NCBI RefSeq assembly: GCF_020035535.1
Contig: NZ_CP083350.1
Location: 3,134,803 to 3,198,802 of the forward strand
From: Ensifer adhaerens
Lineage (GTDB): Bacteria; Pseudomonadota; Alphaproteobacteria; Rhizobiales; Rhizobiaceae
Reading direction: 5' to 3'
Length of the DNA stretch: 64,000 nucleotides
The notes below the pieces were generated by a model. That model saw nothing but the letters and a program-made list of their open reading frames with translations, was not told the DNA's origin and made no database searches. How positions within the stretch are numbered: the stretch's first letter is position 1; each line of letters opens with the position of its first letter. The position numbers and the translations under genes are program-made. This document shows, in pieces, positions 28,736 through 37,834 of this stretch.

Positions 28736-28900
28736 CTACTTTTCAGGTGCAGAAGGGTTCGCTTCCAGCGAATATCCGATCGATCTCACCGTGCGAATGA
28801 TGTCTGGCCCATGGCGATTCAACGCCCGCCTTTCATTCGAACTCGACACCATTGTGGAGACCTTCGAGGCGTTACTGCGCATTGCACAGATTGACGTCGC
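28736..28900 (-). pseudogene. Remnant of an OmpR-family response regulator (C-terminal winged helix)
   Basis: The minus-strand frame contains ERRALNRHGPDIIRTVRSIG followed by YSLEA and a stop. This matches the recognition-helix end and wing of OmpR-type regulators (rLRRaL...IRTVRGiGYsL). Upstream sequence in the same frame (KVSTMVSSSN) fits the same helix poorly, and no receiver domain is present before it because virB11 begins there. It appears to be the tail of a regulator gene cut by rearrangement at the T4SS boundary. The rest of 28682-28928 shows no gene. Confidence 0.45.
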
Positions 28901-28928
28901 GCCACCCCCAAGCTCCCGTGGCATCGGG

Positions 28929-29927
28929 TCATCCGTTAGGCGTGATGTAGATTTCGGTTGCGCGAAACCGACCATCCTTTCGGTTGCATTGGACGATGAC
29001 GTCGATCGATACCCTCAGCAAGCTATCGATGTCTTTACGATCCAGATTACGTCCGCCTTCGGATTCCTTCACAAGAAGCGTCAACTGTTGCAAGGCGAGC
29101 TTGGCCGAATCGGCATGAACGGTGGTGATCGATCCCGGATGACCGGAATTGACGTTGCGGATGTAGTAGAATGCCGTGCCATCGCGCAGTTCCTGCAGCA
29201 GAATTCGGTCCGGCCGCATCCGGAGACAGGATTCTAGTAGGTCCTTTGGGCCTGCACCCGAGAGTCCTTGAGCACCCTTCGAATAGAAAAGGCGTACGTG
29301 GTTGGGCTGCGGAATAGCCAGTTCGGGAGTGTCCTCGATCGAAATGATCCGCTCATGATTTGGAATATGCTTGATCAATGCTTTCGACAGTGTCGTCTTG
29401 GCTGATCCGGTTGCACCGGAGATGATGATGTTCTTTCGAGCGATGACGGCTTCGCGCAGAAACTCCTTGAAGCGGCCGGCACGGTATAGCGCCAGTAAAT
29501 CCTGGTCCTGCGTCGCGGTGCCGTCGCTGGCCGCTCGCGTCTCGGAGAAAAAGTCTCTCTCCTCCAGGTCGTCGAGCGTGAACGTTACCGAGGATGGCTT
29601 TCGGATGGTGATGCTGACGGTGTTCCTGGTGGTCGCGGGCGGAATGACGATCTGGATTCGTTCGTCCCCCGGCAGGGTTGCCGACAGGATCGGTCGCGTT
29701 TCATCGATGGATTGATGGGAGAAACTCGCCACGGCACGGGCAAGGCGCAGCAACTTTTCGAAGGATAGCGCCGGCAGATCATGGGTCCGCCAACCACTGG
29801 CGCCTTCTGTCAGCACCTGCCCGGGCCGATTGACGATCACTTCGTAGAGCGACTTGTCATTCAGGAACGGCGCGAACGGAGACAGCAGCTCACGAACGAC
29901 CGCTGCGTCAGGGCCTTCGATCATCAC
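28929..29927 (-). CDS. virB11: T4SS ATPase VirB11
   Basis: A 332-residue cytoplasmic hexameric traffic ATPase. ISGATGSAKTTLSKALI (about 160-176) is the Walker A, IEDTPELAIPQPNHVRL the Asp box, LQELRDGTAFYYI the Walker B region, and NSGHPGSITTVHADS the His box. It works with VirB4 to drive pilus assembly and substrate transfer. The start could be either of two adjacent ATGs (29927 or 29924). It begins eight bases after the virB10 stop and is the last mating-pair gene of the cluster. Confidence 0.95.
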   Translation of the reverse strand: MMIEGPDAAVVRELLSPFAPFLNDKSLYEVIVNRPGQVLTEGASGWRTHDLPALSFEKLLRLARAVASFSHQSIDETRPILSATLPGDERIQIVIPPATTRNTVSITIRKPSSVTFTLDDLEERDFFSETRAASDGTATQDQDLLALYRAGRFKEFLREAVIARKNIIISGATGSAKTTLSKALIKHIPNHERIISIEDTPELAIPQPNHVRLFYSKGAQGLSGAGPKDLLESCLRMRPDRILLQELRDGTAFYYIRNVNSGHPGSITTVHADSAKLALQQLTLLVKESEGGRNLDRKDIDSLLRVSIDVIVQCNRKDGRFRATEIYITPNG

Positions 29928-29935
29928 CCCCTGCC

Positions 29936-31105
29936 CTACTTCGTCACGAGAGTCGACTGCGGGCTGAAATCCCTCAGCGCCGCCCGGTCGAGGACCTTGT
30001 TCCGAGGTTCGGTCACGCGCAGCCTATAGACACCGGAGAAATCGAGATCACGCGCCACGAAGATCGAGACGAGTTCGCCCTGGTGTTTGTTGAGCGTCGG
30101 AGGAATGTTGATTGATTGCTCGACAGCGATTGCGGCCGCCTGCTGGCCGGCGCTTGTCGTGTTCTCAGCGTCGAGGTCACTGTCTTGCAACCGGCTGCTG
30201 GCATAGCGCGCGGCGTCGCCGACGATGGAAAGGAGAAGCGCACTTCCAAACCGCTCCCACCAATGCGTGTCGACATAGCCGTCCACGCCCGCCCGGCCGA
30301 GCGCATCGGTCGCCGGCGAGGCCAAGGTGACGATGACGCCGTTCGGGGTTTTCGCGCGGTTCCAGAGCACGAAAAGGCGCTTCTGCCCACGCTGAAGGCC
30401 GCCACGATACTCGCCGAGAACTTGAGTGCCTTTTTCCATAAGCACGACGCGGCCGTTGTCCGAGAGGACATCACGGGCGATCACGCAGCTCGTGAAGCCG
30501 GGCTGATCAGATGCTAGTGCAGTTTCCAGAATGCACGGTATTGAGGTCCCCATCGTAACAATGAAGTTCCGATTGCCGAGGGTGCCGGCGCGCGAGCCCT
30601 CAAGCCCGGTCGGCCGTAGCAGCTCGTTGAACCGCTGCTCGTCGGCGTTGGCCGAGTTCTGGCCCATCATGCTTCCATCTTGCGGCACGAAATTGCTGTC
30701 CCCGGGCATGGCCGGATCCGCAGTGTCGCGGTGCGACGTCGTGTTCTTCTGCCCGCCGCTGAAGGCCATGACGGGTGCCCGGCGCGCCGAGTCGAGCAGC
30801 GGATCTTCCTCCTTCACCTCCTCGGGCGCGACAGGGGTCGGCAGCTTCACTTCCGGCACTTGCTGAACCGGCTGCACCTTTTCCTTGGCCGGCTCGAAAT
30901 TCGTCGTCTGCCGGATGACAACCCGCTCCGGTCTCGTTGTGTCCGGCGGCGTCTTCTCGCCACTCATCGACCACAGGGCGAAGGCGACAAAGGCAATAAC
31001 GGTCAGCGCAACCGCGCCGCGCTTCAGGACGGGATTGCTATCGACCCTGCCGGGAACCGTCTCGGCACGCTCGCCCGGTATCCGGCTTTCGTCTTCCTGA
31101 ACCAT
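29936..31105 (-). CDS. virB10: T4SS core channel protein VirB10
   Basis: A 389-residue inner-membrane-anchored protein that spans the envelope in the T4SS core. One transmembrane segment (GAVALTVIAFVAFALWSMSG) near residue 30-50 follows a short cytoplasmic tail. A proline-rich region follows (about 75-120, VQPVQQVPEVKLPTPV), and the C-terminal TrbI/VirB10 beta-barrel carries the sequences GTQVLGEYRGG and RLFVLWNRAKTPNG and VDTHWWERFGSAL, the antenna region. An AGGAGG site precedes the ATG. It starts nine bases after virB9. Confidence 0.94.
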   Translation of the reverse strand: MVQEDESRIPGERAETVPGRVDSNPVLKRGAVALTVIAFVAFALWSMSGEKTPPDTTRPERVVIRQTTNFEPAKEKVQPVQQVPEVKLPTPVAPEEVKEEDPLLDSARRAPVMAFSGGQKNTTSHRDTADPAMPGDSNFVPQDGSMMGQNSANADEQRFNELLRPTGLEGSRAGTLGNRNFIVTMGTSIPCILETALASDQPGFTSCVIARDVLSDNGRVVLMEKGTQVLGEYRGGLQRGQKRLFVLWNRAKTPNGVIVTLASPATDALGRAGVDGYVDTHWWERFGSALLLSIVGDAARYASSRLQDSDLDAENTTSAGQQAAAIAVEQSINIPPTLNKHQGELVSIFVARDLDFSGVYRLRVTEPRNKVLDRAALRDFSPQSTLVTK

Positions 31106-31114
31106 GAAAGCCTC

Positions 31115-31969
31115 CTATGGCGCTGAGCCGGAGTCCGTCCGAACGACGCGTTCGACCGACGGCGACGTCGTGTTGGTATCAGGATTGATGCCCACCCGAT
31201 CATAGGCCTCATTGAAGACGCAGAGCACGTCCTGTCCCCTCCGCAGGATGAACTTCCGGCTAATCGCGTGAACCACGACCAGGTTGCCGTCGACGGAATT
31301 GGGCACCAGGCTCTCGCTACCGTCCGAGTTCTCGATGTAGATGGCCGGCATTTCCTGGTTGCCAACGAAGGAAAAGGTCGTGACCTTGCCATTGTCGTAG
31401 ACCGATTGCGGCTCTACCGCCTGAGAACCTTGCGCCGAGTAACGCCAGTTTCGCGGACCGTAGGCTTCGTGCATGGCCAGAACATTGTCGACTTGCTGCG
31501 CCCGTGCAGCGCTGGCGCGCGCCGCCACGGCCTGACGGCGCCGTTCAACCTCGTCGGCCGGGTAGCGGTATTTGACGTAAAAGTATGCTCCCTTCCCTAC
31601 CTCTACCGCACCATCCCGCACTGTTAGTTCCATCTGGTAGCTCCGCGTCGAGCCGTCACGCCGGGTGGTCACGGCAGACAGATTTGTGACTGGCTGATTT
31701 TCCCGTGGTTTGAGAAACAGGATATTGCCCGCCGGTGCGACCTCCCAAGCCACACTATTGCCGAGCGCAACATGCGCTATCTCTTCGTCGGCCGCGAACT
31801 CGACCTGCACCGAAGAACGCAATGAACCGATGATGCGAGTGATGTTGTAGGGCTGGTAATCAACAAAACGAACACGGTTGTCCTGCGACGCCCCGCGAGG
31901 GATTTCGAGGGCAAGCGCCATGTTGGCGGCAGCCGTCAGAAAGAAAGTGAGGGTTGCGATATTCCGCAT
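31115..31969 (-). CDS. virB9: T4SS outer-core protein VirB9
   Basis: A 284-residue periplasmic protein with a signal peptide (MRNIATLTFFLTAAANMALA-LE). DNRVRFVDYQPYNITRI, VQVEFAADEEIAHVALG and LFLKPRENQPVTNLSAVT are the VirB9/CagX N-domain, and the C-domain ends in TFSFVGNQEMPAIYI and LVVVHAISRKFILRRG, which bind VirB7. The ATG at 31967-31969 shares one base with the virB8 stop (TGATG). A longer frame to 32089 overlaps virB8 and lacks a signal peptide. Confidence 0.94.
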   Translation of the reverse strand: MRNIATLTFFLTAAANMALALEIPRGASQDNRVRFVDYQPYNITRIIGSLRSSVQVEFAADEEIAHVALGNSVAWEVAPAGNILFLKPRENQPVTNLSAVTTRRDGSTRSYQMELTVRDGAVEVGKGAYFYVKYRYPADEVERRRQAVAARASAARAQQVDNVLAMHEAYGPRNWRYSAQGSQAVEPQSVYDNGKVTTFSFVGNQEMPAIYIENSDGSESLVPNSVDGNLVVVHAISRKFILRRGQDVLCVFNEAYDRVGINPDTNTTSPSVERVVRTDSGSAP

Positions 31970-32640
31970 CAGTTGATGGCCTCCGGATCGGCCCGGTATT
32001 CGCTGACGGCGAAACCGAGCGGGTTTATAAGCCGGTCGGTCGATGACATCGGCGCGTTCATATAAGAGAAAGTGACCGTTGCGACCCAATGCGTCGTCCG
32101 GACCTCCTCCCCGCGGGTGATGGTGCGCATGTAGCGGACGGATACGACATGCGGATTGATCAGTGAGATCGAGGCGATGTTGATGCGCGAAGTGGCGCCG
32201 CGACCATAGGTGTTCTGCGGCGACTCCGGATTGCTACCGCGATAGAGCGCCGAGAACCGTGCTTGCTCCGGCGGGGTCGACAGCAAGGCTGCGGTGCGGA
32301 AATTCTCCTCCGCCTCGCTCCAGACGTAACCCTCCCGCGCGCGGACGTATTTCGCGGCGAAGTACTTGGTCACGGCCTCGTCATAGGTGCCGGCCGTCGA
32401 TGTCAGCGCCGAGATGACGTCGACGATGCCAGTCGAATTGTCGACCCGCACCACAAATGGCTCGACCGTTTTCAGCGGCGTCAGACCCGCGACGGCGAAG
32501 ATTGATGCGCCAGAAAGGACGCCGGCCACGATGGCGATGGACCAGGCGATGCGCGCCGAGCGCTCGACCTGGATCATGCGTTCCTGGTCAAAACGTCGCG
32601 CCTTGTCGAAGTATGACTTGAGTTCATCGTGCGAAAGCAT
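31969..32640 (-). CDS. virB8: T4SS assembly protein VirB8
   Basis: A 223-residue bitopic inner-membrane protein. A transmembrane helix (IAWSIAIVAGVLSGASIFAVAGL, in parts) sits at about residues 32-55, followed by a periplasmic NTF2-like domain with PLKTVEPFVVRVDNSTG, ITKYF-type helix VTKYFAAKYVRAREGY, and NPLGFAVSEYRADPE at the end. These are conserved in VirB8. The start ATG 32638-32640 (MLSHDELKSYF) follows AAGGATGACGCC; an extended frame to 32721 overlaps the lipoprotein gene. Confidence 0.93.
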   Translation of the reverse strand: MLSHDELKSYFDKARRFDQERMIQVERSARIAWSIAIVAGVLSGASIFAVAGLTPLKTVEPFVVRVDNSTGIVDVISALTSTAGTYDEAVTKYFAAKYVRAREGYVWSEAEENFRTAALLSTPPEQARFSALYRGSNPESPQNTYGRGATSRINIASISLINPHVVSVRYMRTITRGEEVRTTHWVATVTFSYMNAPMSSTDRLINPLGFAVSEYRADPEAIN

Positions 32641-32644
32641 GGCG

Positions 32645-32923
32645 TCATCCTTCGCAAGGACGATAGGAAGCGCTGGAGCCGTATTGGGCAAAGGCCGGCG
32701 GCTCCTTCCCTTCGTTGGCATGGGCAGCCACCAAACGTGACGAGATTACATGCTGCGCATCGGCGGCGTGTTCCTGCTTGATACCCTTGTTGTCCTCCCA
32801 TTGCCATATCGTGCGATTGAGCGGCCGGCGCGAATAGCCGTCGCATTTCGGAAGCGAATAGTTCATGGATGCGCATGCGCTTAAGATCACGGCCATGCAC
32901 AAGAGCGGAAGAGTTCTATTCAT
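32645..32923 (-). CDS. virB7: VirB7-like T4SS lipoprotein
   Basis: A 92-residue lipoprotein with a signal peptide ending in the lipobox LSAC (about residues 14-17). After the lipidated Cys come ASMNYSLPKCDGYSRRPLNR and a hydrophilic region rich in charged residues. It is longer than classical VirB7 (about 50 residues) but sits exactly at the virB7 position between virB6 and virB8. By analogy it would anchor VirB9 in the outer membrane. The ATG at 32921-32923 is preferred; an upstream in-frame start at 32944 would put seven residues before the signal. Confidence 0.75.
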   Translation of the reverse strand: MNRTLPLLCMAVILSACASMNYSLPKCDGYSRRPLNRTIWQWEDNKGIKQEHAADAQHVISSRLVAAHANEGKEPPAFAQYGSSASYRPCEG

Positions 32924-32950
32924 TGGAAAGTCGCCTATCTGCAAATATCA

Positions 32951-33886
32951 TCATGATCCGGCACTCTTCGACCTGAACCTCCGCCCGACCGCGCGAATAC
33001 CGCGGCCGGCGGCACCGAAACTATGCGAAGCCGCCCAGGCGAGCGTGCTCTCATGCGCGTCGCGGGCCGCGCCGTAGCCGTAGGTCAACGACGCGCCGCC
33101 GGCGGCAAGCGCCGACGCGATGTTGGGAAGCTGGTAGAAGACATAGAGGGCGGCGAGGCAGATCGCGCAGAGCGCCGTTGGACGCATCAGTACGTCGCTA
33201 TATCCTTGAATTGCCGTGAAGGTCGCGTCTATGCAGGTGATCAGCAGTGAACCGACGGCGACGACTAGGACCTGGAGGATCACGAAGCTTGCAAGCTGTC
33301 CCAGCCAGGCCTCGGTGAAGCGCCGCGTCGCCTGGAACATGGCGAGTGCTACGAAGATCGGCCCAATCGCGAGCACGATGGCGAGTGCCAGCCGGGCATA
33401 AAGCGAGACGATATAGCCGATCGCCGCAACAATGAAGCTTGCGCCGATGGCCATTATGCCCCCAATGCCGGTCACGATATCGACCGGCCAGGAGCCGCGG
33501 GCCCAGATCTCCTTAGCAGACGCGTGGCCCTTGTCGAGCAAGTTGTCGAAGGTCGACGCACTTGGGGCTGCTCCCGTGTTCAGCGCCTGCGATATCTCCC
33601 GTGGCAACACGTCGAAGAAGATGTTTGCGACATAGGTTTGGTACTCGCTGCCGTTTTTCACCAGCACGACGATGATGGCGAGCTTGATCGCTCGATAGGC
33701 GAAGTCAAGGATAGGCTCTTGGACCGAACCGCGGAGCACGAGGTAACCATAGAGCACAACATAGAGCGTAATCGCTGCAGTCAGAGGGCCCGAGATCCAC
33801 TCGGAAACGTTTGCGGTCCCGTCGGAAATAAAGGTCTCCAGCGGTGACTTGAACTGCTCGTCGACGAAGGCGAACACCTGATACAC
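32951..33886 (-). CDS. virB6: T4SS polytopic membrane protein VirB6
   Basis: A 311-residue inner-membrane protein with at least five hydrophobic segments, for example ITLYVVLYGYLVLRGSV, IAIGASFIVAAIGYIVSLY-type and LASFVILQVLVVAVGSLLI regions, and a conserved LALAIVLAIGPIFVALAMF stretch with Trp downstream (EAWLGQ), all typical of TrbL/VirB6. It forms part of the inner-membrane translocation chamber. The start is GTG at 33884-33886 behind TTGGAGGTTGAGGC. The C-terminal tail is basic and cytoplasmic. Confidence 0.9.
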   Translation of the reverse strand: MYQVFAFVDEQFKSPLETFISDGTANVSEWISGPLTAAITLYVVLYGYLVLRGSVQEPILDFAYRAIKLAIIVVLVKNGSEYQTYVANIFFDVLPREISQALNTGAAPSASTFDNLLDKGHASAKEIWARGSWPVDIVTGIGGIMAIGASFIVAAIGYIVSLYARLALAIVLAIGPIFVALAMFQATRRFTEAWLGQLASFVILQVLVVAVGSLLITCIDATFTAIQGYSDVLMRPTALCAICLAALYVFYQLPNIASALAAGGASLTYGYGAARDAHESTLAWAASHSFGAAGRGIRAVGRRFRSKSAGS

Positions 33887-33907
33887 GCCTCAACCTCCAA
33901 GTGCCCT

Positions 33908-34120
33908 TCACATCCGTTTAAGACGGGCCTTGAAGTCTGCGGCCGCAGCGTTTTGGCAATTCGGCGTATTGCCTAATTCACCAGGGTTGTTGCGGCACGT
34001 CGCGATGATTTCGGATAGCAGAGACTCATCTGCAAGGAGTTCATCGACGGTGTAGGTTCGCTCGGCTTGCTCGGAGCAGCTGACCAATAGGGCAGCGAAA
34101 AGAACGACATACCTCTTCAT
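33908..34120 (-). CDS. eexN: EexN-family entry-exclusion lipoprotein
   Basis: A 70-residue lipoprotein. The signal MKRYVVLFAALLVSC ends in a lipobox cysteine. The short mature part reads TVDELLADESLLSEIIATC, then NNPGELGNTPNCQNAAAA, matching the EexN family encoded between virB5 and virB6 in many conjugative T4SS clusters. Such proteins reduce redundant plasmid uptake by related cells. Their presence argues that this T4SS conjugates DNA, not only secretes proteins. Its start overlaps the virB5 stop by four bases. Confidence 0.85.
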   Translation of the reverse strand: MKRYVVLFAALLVSCSEQAERTYTVDELLADESLLSEIIATCRNNPGELGNTPNCQNAAAADFKARLKRM

Positions 34121-34815
34121 TGCAGTGCCGCCCCCATTGCGTCCAAGCGTCGGCGCCAATCTTCCGCCTTGCGCTGCTCGTCAAGCTGGGCCTGGGCCTG
34201 CTGCACCATCCGCAGGGCCTCCATGCGCAGTATATCAGTCTGGAGGAAGGCCGTTTCAGCCTGAAGTCGCGCCTGAAGGTCGGCAATGTCCTTGGCGTCA
34301 CCCGCCGTCGAAATCTTCTCTCGCAGTTGGTCAATGCCCCCAACGCGCTTAGCCGCTGCGTCGTAGATATGCTGCGCTAGGCTCATCTGCCCGGCATTCT
34401 TGTTCTGGATGCGCGAAAGTTCCTGCGCGTAAAAGTCATCTGCGTTGGTCCGATAGGCCGAATTCCCGTCAAGGAATTTTGAGGCCGTATCACCGAACAC
34501 GCCCGTGCCATTGCCCTTGAATAGCCCCTCGATGGCGTCAAAATCCTGAGGCAGTGCCTTTCGGACGGCAGGATCGTTCAAGACGGCGGCAACGTCCGCC
34601 ATGTCGGTGATCTTGTTGAGCGAGCCGTAGAGCTTCTGCGCCTGCTCGATCTGCTGGTTGAGCGCATCGAGCTGGGCTTTCAGTTGCGCAATGCTCTCAA
34701 GGTGCTTGGCGATCGCGGTTCGGTCGATCACCGGGATTCCTTGTCCGGCTGCCGTGCCGTCGGAAAGGATGAGCGCGGCGGCTATCGCCGCGCCGTGAAT
34801 TCGATTGAATGTCAT
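34117..34815 (-). CDS. virB5: T4SS minor pilin VirB5
   Basis: A 232-residue secreted, helical minor pilin. A signal peptide (MTFNRIHGAAIAAALILSDG) is followed by IPVIDRTAIAKHLESIAQLK and KAQLDALNQQIEQAQKLYGS, a coiled coil typical of VirB5. The C-terminal coil (ADLQARLQAETAFLQTDILR) is also characteristic. The ATG at 34813-34815 shares one base with the virB4 stop (TAATG), a translationally coupled arrangement. A longer frame to 34854 is inside virB4. Confidence 0.93.
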   Translation of the reverse strand: MTFNRIHGAAIAAALILSDGTAAGQGIPVIDRTAIAKHLESIAQLKAQLDALNQQIEQAQKLYGSLNKITDMADVAAVLNDPAVRKALPQDFDAIEGLFKGNGTGVFGDTASKFLDGNSAYRTNADDFYAQELSRIQNKNAGQMSLAQHIYDAAAKRVGGIDQLREKISTAGDAKDIADLQARLQAETAFLQTDILRMEALRMVQQAQAQLDEQRKAEDWRRRLDAMGAALQ

Positions 34816-37196
34816 TAGCTCATACTCCTTCTTTGCTGAAAAATCGGAAGCCAATCCGCAAGCCGGTCGCCAACTTCTGCGCGGATGGCATCGGCGAGTT
34901 CGACATTCGCGGTACGGCCGGAGAGGATGGCGAGCTCATCGTCGAAACCGGCGAGGTTCAGTTCGGCGACGACGCTGTTATGCCCTTGCTTCAATATGAA
35001 TCGGCGGCTCTCAACGGAGAGCTCGCGTGCGATGAGTTCGAATTCTCGCTCGGTGAGTTTGAAGCCGTCGACATAGTCGGCGTGGTTGCCGCGAGCATTC
35101 GGGAGGAAGATCTGCGTCGGGCATTGCTCGATGATCGTGTGTGCGATCGGTGATACGATCGCATCGCGAGGACTTTGGGTAGCAAAAAGCATGAGGCCGT
35201 TCTGCTTACGGATCGTCTTGAGCTTGTTCTGGGCAAGGTCGCGAAACCCTTCGTCCTGAAGTGCTTTCCAGAACTCATCGATGACGATGATGATGCGCCT
35301 GCCATCGATCAGTTGCTCGACTCGATGGAAGAGATAGGCCATCAGGGGCGTGCGGATTTCTTCGTTATCGAGGAAGTCGGTCATGTCATAGCCGACGAAC
35401 TTGCCGCTGGCGCCGAAATCGTCGATGCCAATGTGATCAACGATGTTATCGAAGACCCAACCAAGCGGACCTCCTCTTTCCCAACGACGCAACCGAGCCG
35501 CGATCCCTTCCGGATCAGTGTTGTTCAAGAAGGTCCTCAGCGCGCCAATTGTGCGACGCTCGACCGGCAAGTCGGCAAGGCCATCAATTGCGGAGGCGAT
35601 GTCGCGGAGTTCGGTCACAGTAATTTCCCGTATCGCCGAGCCGACAAGCCTGCCGACCCAGCGCGTGAGGAACACCTTGTTCTCCGGCGTCAGTTCAAGT
35701 GCCTTCAGGGGAGCGCAGCCGGTCGGGACACCATTCTTGAGCGACAGATAGGTGCCGCCGGCGGCGCGCACGTAGAGATCGGCTCCCCTGTCCTTGTCGA
35801 AGAACACCACATGAGGGTCATGCTTCTCCAGCTGCGACAGCATGAAGTTCAAAAGCACGGTTTTGCCGGTACCGGACGGTCCGCAGACGAAGGTGTTGCC
35901 GAGGTCGCCATAATGAAAATTGAAGTAGTACGGTGACCCCGACGCCGTCTTGAGAAGGGCGACGGCGGGTCCCCATTCATTGCTGTCCTTCTGACCGATC
36001 GGGTAGGAGTGAAATGGCGCGAGCGCCGCGAAGTTGCGGGACGTGATCGCGCCAGACCGGGCGCGATAGCGAAAGTTGCCTGGCAACTGCGCCCACCAGG
36101 CAGCCTCAAGGCCGAGATCCTCACGCGCAAGAACTGCGCCACCACTGGTCAGACTGGCGCGTGCCTTGGCGAGATTGTCGGTCAGTTCCTTCACCGACCG
36201 AGCAAAGACGGCAAGCGTCAGGTGGTGTTCGCCAAGTACGAACCGATTGGACTCCAGACCGTCCATCGCTTCGTCGAGCTCCTCGATCTGCGAGAACGCC
36301 TTGTCGCCGCTGCTGACCATCTGGTTCTGCTTGCGGCCCATGATGACGCGGGCGTCCGCCTTCGACACGAAGGAGAAGGATTGCGCCAGAACAACTTCGA
36401 AAGGACTGGTGAGCACGCTGTCCAGCATGCCGGTCCGGGTGCGGGCCGGATATTCCTTGAAACTCAGCATGCCGGCAAAGCGACTTTCGGCCTCGTGGCG
36501 AATCTCGATCGTCTCGCGGCCGAAGATGACCCGGTCGGAGTAGATGACCGAGGCGATGCGCCCCTCCGTCAGTGGAACCGGCTCTCGCCGGCCGCCGACG
36601 AGCTGGTGCAGCACCTCGCTCGGCTCCGAGAAGATCAGGCCCTCATGCTCGTAGAGCGATAGGACGCGGGGATCGAAGCGTTTCAACGCCGCCGTGACGT
36701 CGCAGACCTTGTCTCGAAGCTGCTTGAGTGCCTCCTCATCCAGTTCGACACCCGCCCGATGGGACCGCCGCAGGCGCGACAAGAGCGCGGCTGCCTTGTC
36801 GGCCGGGTCGCGTGCCGGAGACCAATGGATCGTAAGATAGAGATCGTTGCGGAACAGATCCTCGCCCACCATGCGCTCGCGGTATTTGTCGTTCAGCGCG
36901 GTAGAGAAGGCGGTCGCGAAAGTGCCCACGGGATAGTCGCCATTCCGGCGGCGAATAAGATGGGTCCACAAGGCGAGCCGCTCGTCTGCGATGTTCCGAT
37001 AGAGCGTGTTGAGGTCGCGATGGAGAGCATTCAGGTCGAGGACGTCCGCCGTCTCGAAGGAGACCCCCTCTAGCGCGATCATCACCATCAGTGCCCGGGA
37101 ATCGAGCGCGATTGTCGACTCGTCGACGTGGCGGACGTAGGGGATGAAGGTCTCAGGACCGAGTTCGCGAGATCTGAGTGTGGCGAGGTTAGGCAA
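34815..37196 (-). CDS. virB4: T4SS ATPase VirB4
   Basis: A 793-residue inner-membrane-associated ATPase, the largest and most conserved T4SS protein. The N-terminal CagE/TrbE/VirB domain precedes the Walker A GPSGTGKTVLLNFML (near residue 430) with VFFDKDRGADLYVRA after it. IIIVIDEFWKALQ is the Walker B, and FATQSPRDA and ARGNHADYV are conserved further on. The start appears to be TTG at 37194-37196, with AAAGGGA at nine bases and an eight-base overlap with virB3. It ends one base into virB5. Confidence 0.95.
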   Translation of the reverse strand: MPNLATLRSRELGPETFIPYVRHVDESTIALDSRALMVMIALEGVSFETADVLDLNALHRDLNTLYRNIADERLALWTHLIRRRNGDYPVGTFATAFSTALNDKYRERMVGEDLFRNDLYLTIHWSPARDPADKAAALLSRLRRSHRAGVELDEEALKQLRDKVCDVTAALKRFDPRVLSLYEHEGLIFSEPSEVLHQLVGGRREPVPLTEGRIASVIYSDRVIFGRETIEIRHEAESRFAGMLSFKEYPARTRTGMLDSVLTSPFEVVLAQSFSFVSKADARVIMGRKQNQMVSSGDKAFSQIEELDEAMDGLESNRFVLGEHHLTLAVFARSVKELTDNLAKARASLTSGGAVLAREDLGLEAAWWAQLPGNFRYRARSGAITSRNFAALAPFHSYPIGQKDSNEWGPAVALLKTASGSPYYFNFHYGDLGNTFVCGPSGTGKTVLLNFMLSQLEKHDPHVVFFDKDRGADLYVRAAGGTYLSLKNGVPTGCAPLKALELTPENKVFLTRWVGRLVGSAIREITVTELRDIASAIDGLADLPVERRTIGALRTFLNNTDPEGIAARLRRWERGGPLGWVFDNIVDHIGIDDFGASGKFVGYDMTDFLDNEEIRTPLMAYLFHRVEQLIDGRRIIIVIDEFWKALQDEGFRDLAQNKLKTIRKQNGLMLFATQSPRDAIVSPIAHTIIEQCPTQIFLPNARGNHADYVDGFKLTEREFELIARELSVESRRFILKQGHNSVVAELNLAGFDDELAILSGRTANVELADAIRAEVGDRLADWLPIFQQRRSMS

Positions 37197-37530
37197 GTCC
37201 GAGGTCCCTTTCGTCGTATTTGCGGGCGAGCTTTAGCGGTGCAAGCGTCGCTCCGCCCCAATAGCCGCTGTTGCGGGACCGGCCGCGTGTCTCCACCCAG
37301 GCCAGCAAGATGCGGAACATGTTGTGGTCGTGTTTGACGAGTGCGCTGAACAGCAGATGGAAGACGACGCCGACGAGCGCATAGGCGACCGAGCCTGTGA
37401 CGATGTAGAGAGTGGTCGTCAGCATAATATTCACGCCCATGGCTTCCATCGTCACGCCAGCGATCATCGCCGGCCGAGTGCAGGCGATGAACAGCGTGTC
37501 TTCCTCAAGGATTGGCCGCGAACTCGCCAT
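37189..37530 (-). CDS. virB3: T4SS protein VirB3
   Basis: A 113-residue inner-membrane protein with one or two hydrophobic segments (MLTTTLYIVTGSVAYALVGV and the following VFHLLFSALV). RPILEEDTLFIACTRPAMIAGV at the N-terminus and KHDHNMFRILLAW are the VirB3/TrbD family signature. It assists pilus assembly with VirB4, whose start it overlaps. It begins four bases after virB2. Confidence 0.93.
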   Translation of the reverse strand: MASSRPILEEDTLFIACTRPAMIAGVTMEAMGVNIMLTTTLYIVTGSVAYALVGVVFHLLFSALVKHDHNMFRILLAWVETRGRSRNSGYWGGATLAPLKLARKYDERDLGLA

Positions 37531-37534
37531 GGGG

Positions 37535-37834
37535 TCAGCTTCCGACGATGGTGTTCACGAGTTCGGTAGCGCCGAAGATGCCGCCGATGCCGATGATCCA
37601 GAACCCTGCGCGCCTCAGATCCATGTAGCCGAACATCCAGGCAATGCAGATCACAATCACCGCGATGACGGCGAGCAATTTGGCGATGTTGCCGGTCAGC
37701 ATGTCGACGATGTTTTGCAGCACGGTCTCGATGCCGGCGGCCTGTGCGAAGGCGGGCTCGACCATGGTTGCCACAATGACCGCTGCCATGACAGCGGATG
37801 CGGCGTTCGGTCGGATACGGGAACTGATGGTCAT
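37535..37834 (-). CDS. virB2: T4SS major pilin VirB2
   Basis: A 99-residue pilin precursor. The long signal peptide ends around AFAQAAG, after which the mature pilin has two hydrophobic helices, LLAVIAVIVICIAWMFGYMD and AGFWIIGIGGIFGATELV, joined by the polar loop DLRR. This is the usual VirB2 hairpin. The start overlaps the virB1 stop by four bases. Confidence 0.93.
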   Translation of the reverse strand: MTISSRIRPNAASAVMAAVIVATMVEPAFAQAAGIETVLQNIVDMLTGNIAKLLAVIAVIVICIAWMFGYMDLRRAGFWIIGIGGIFGATELVNTIVGS

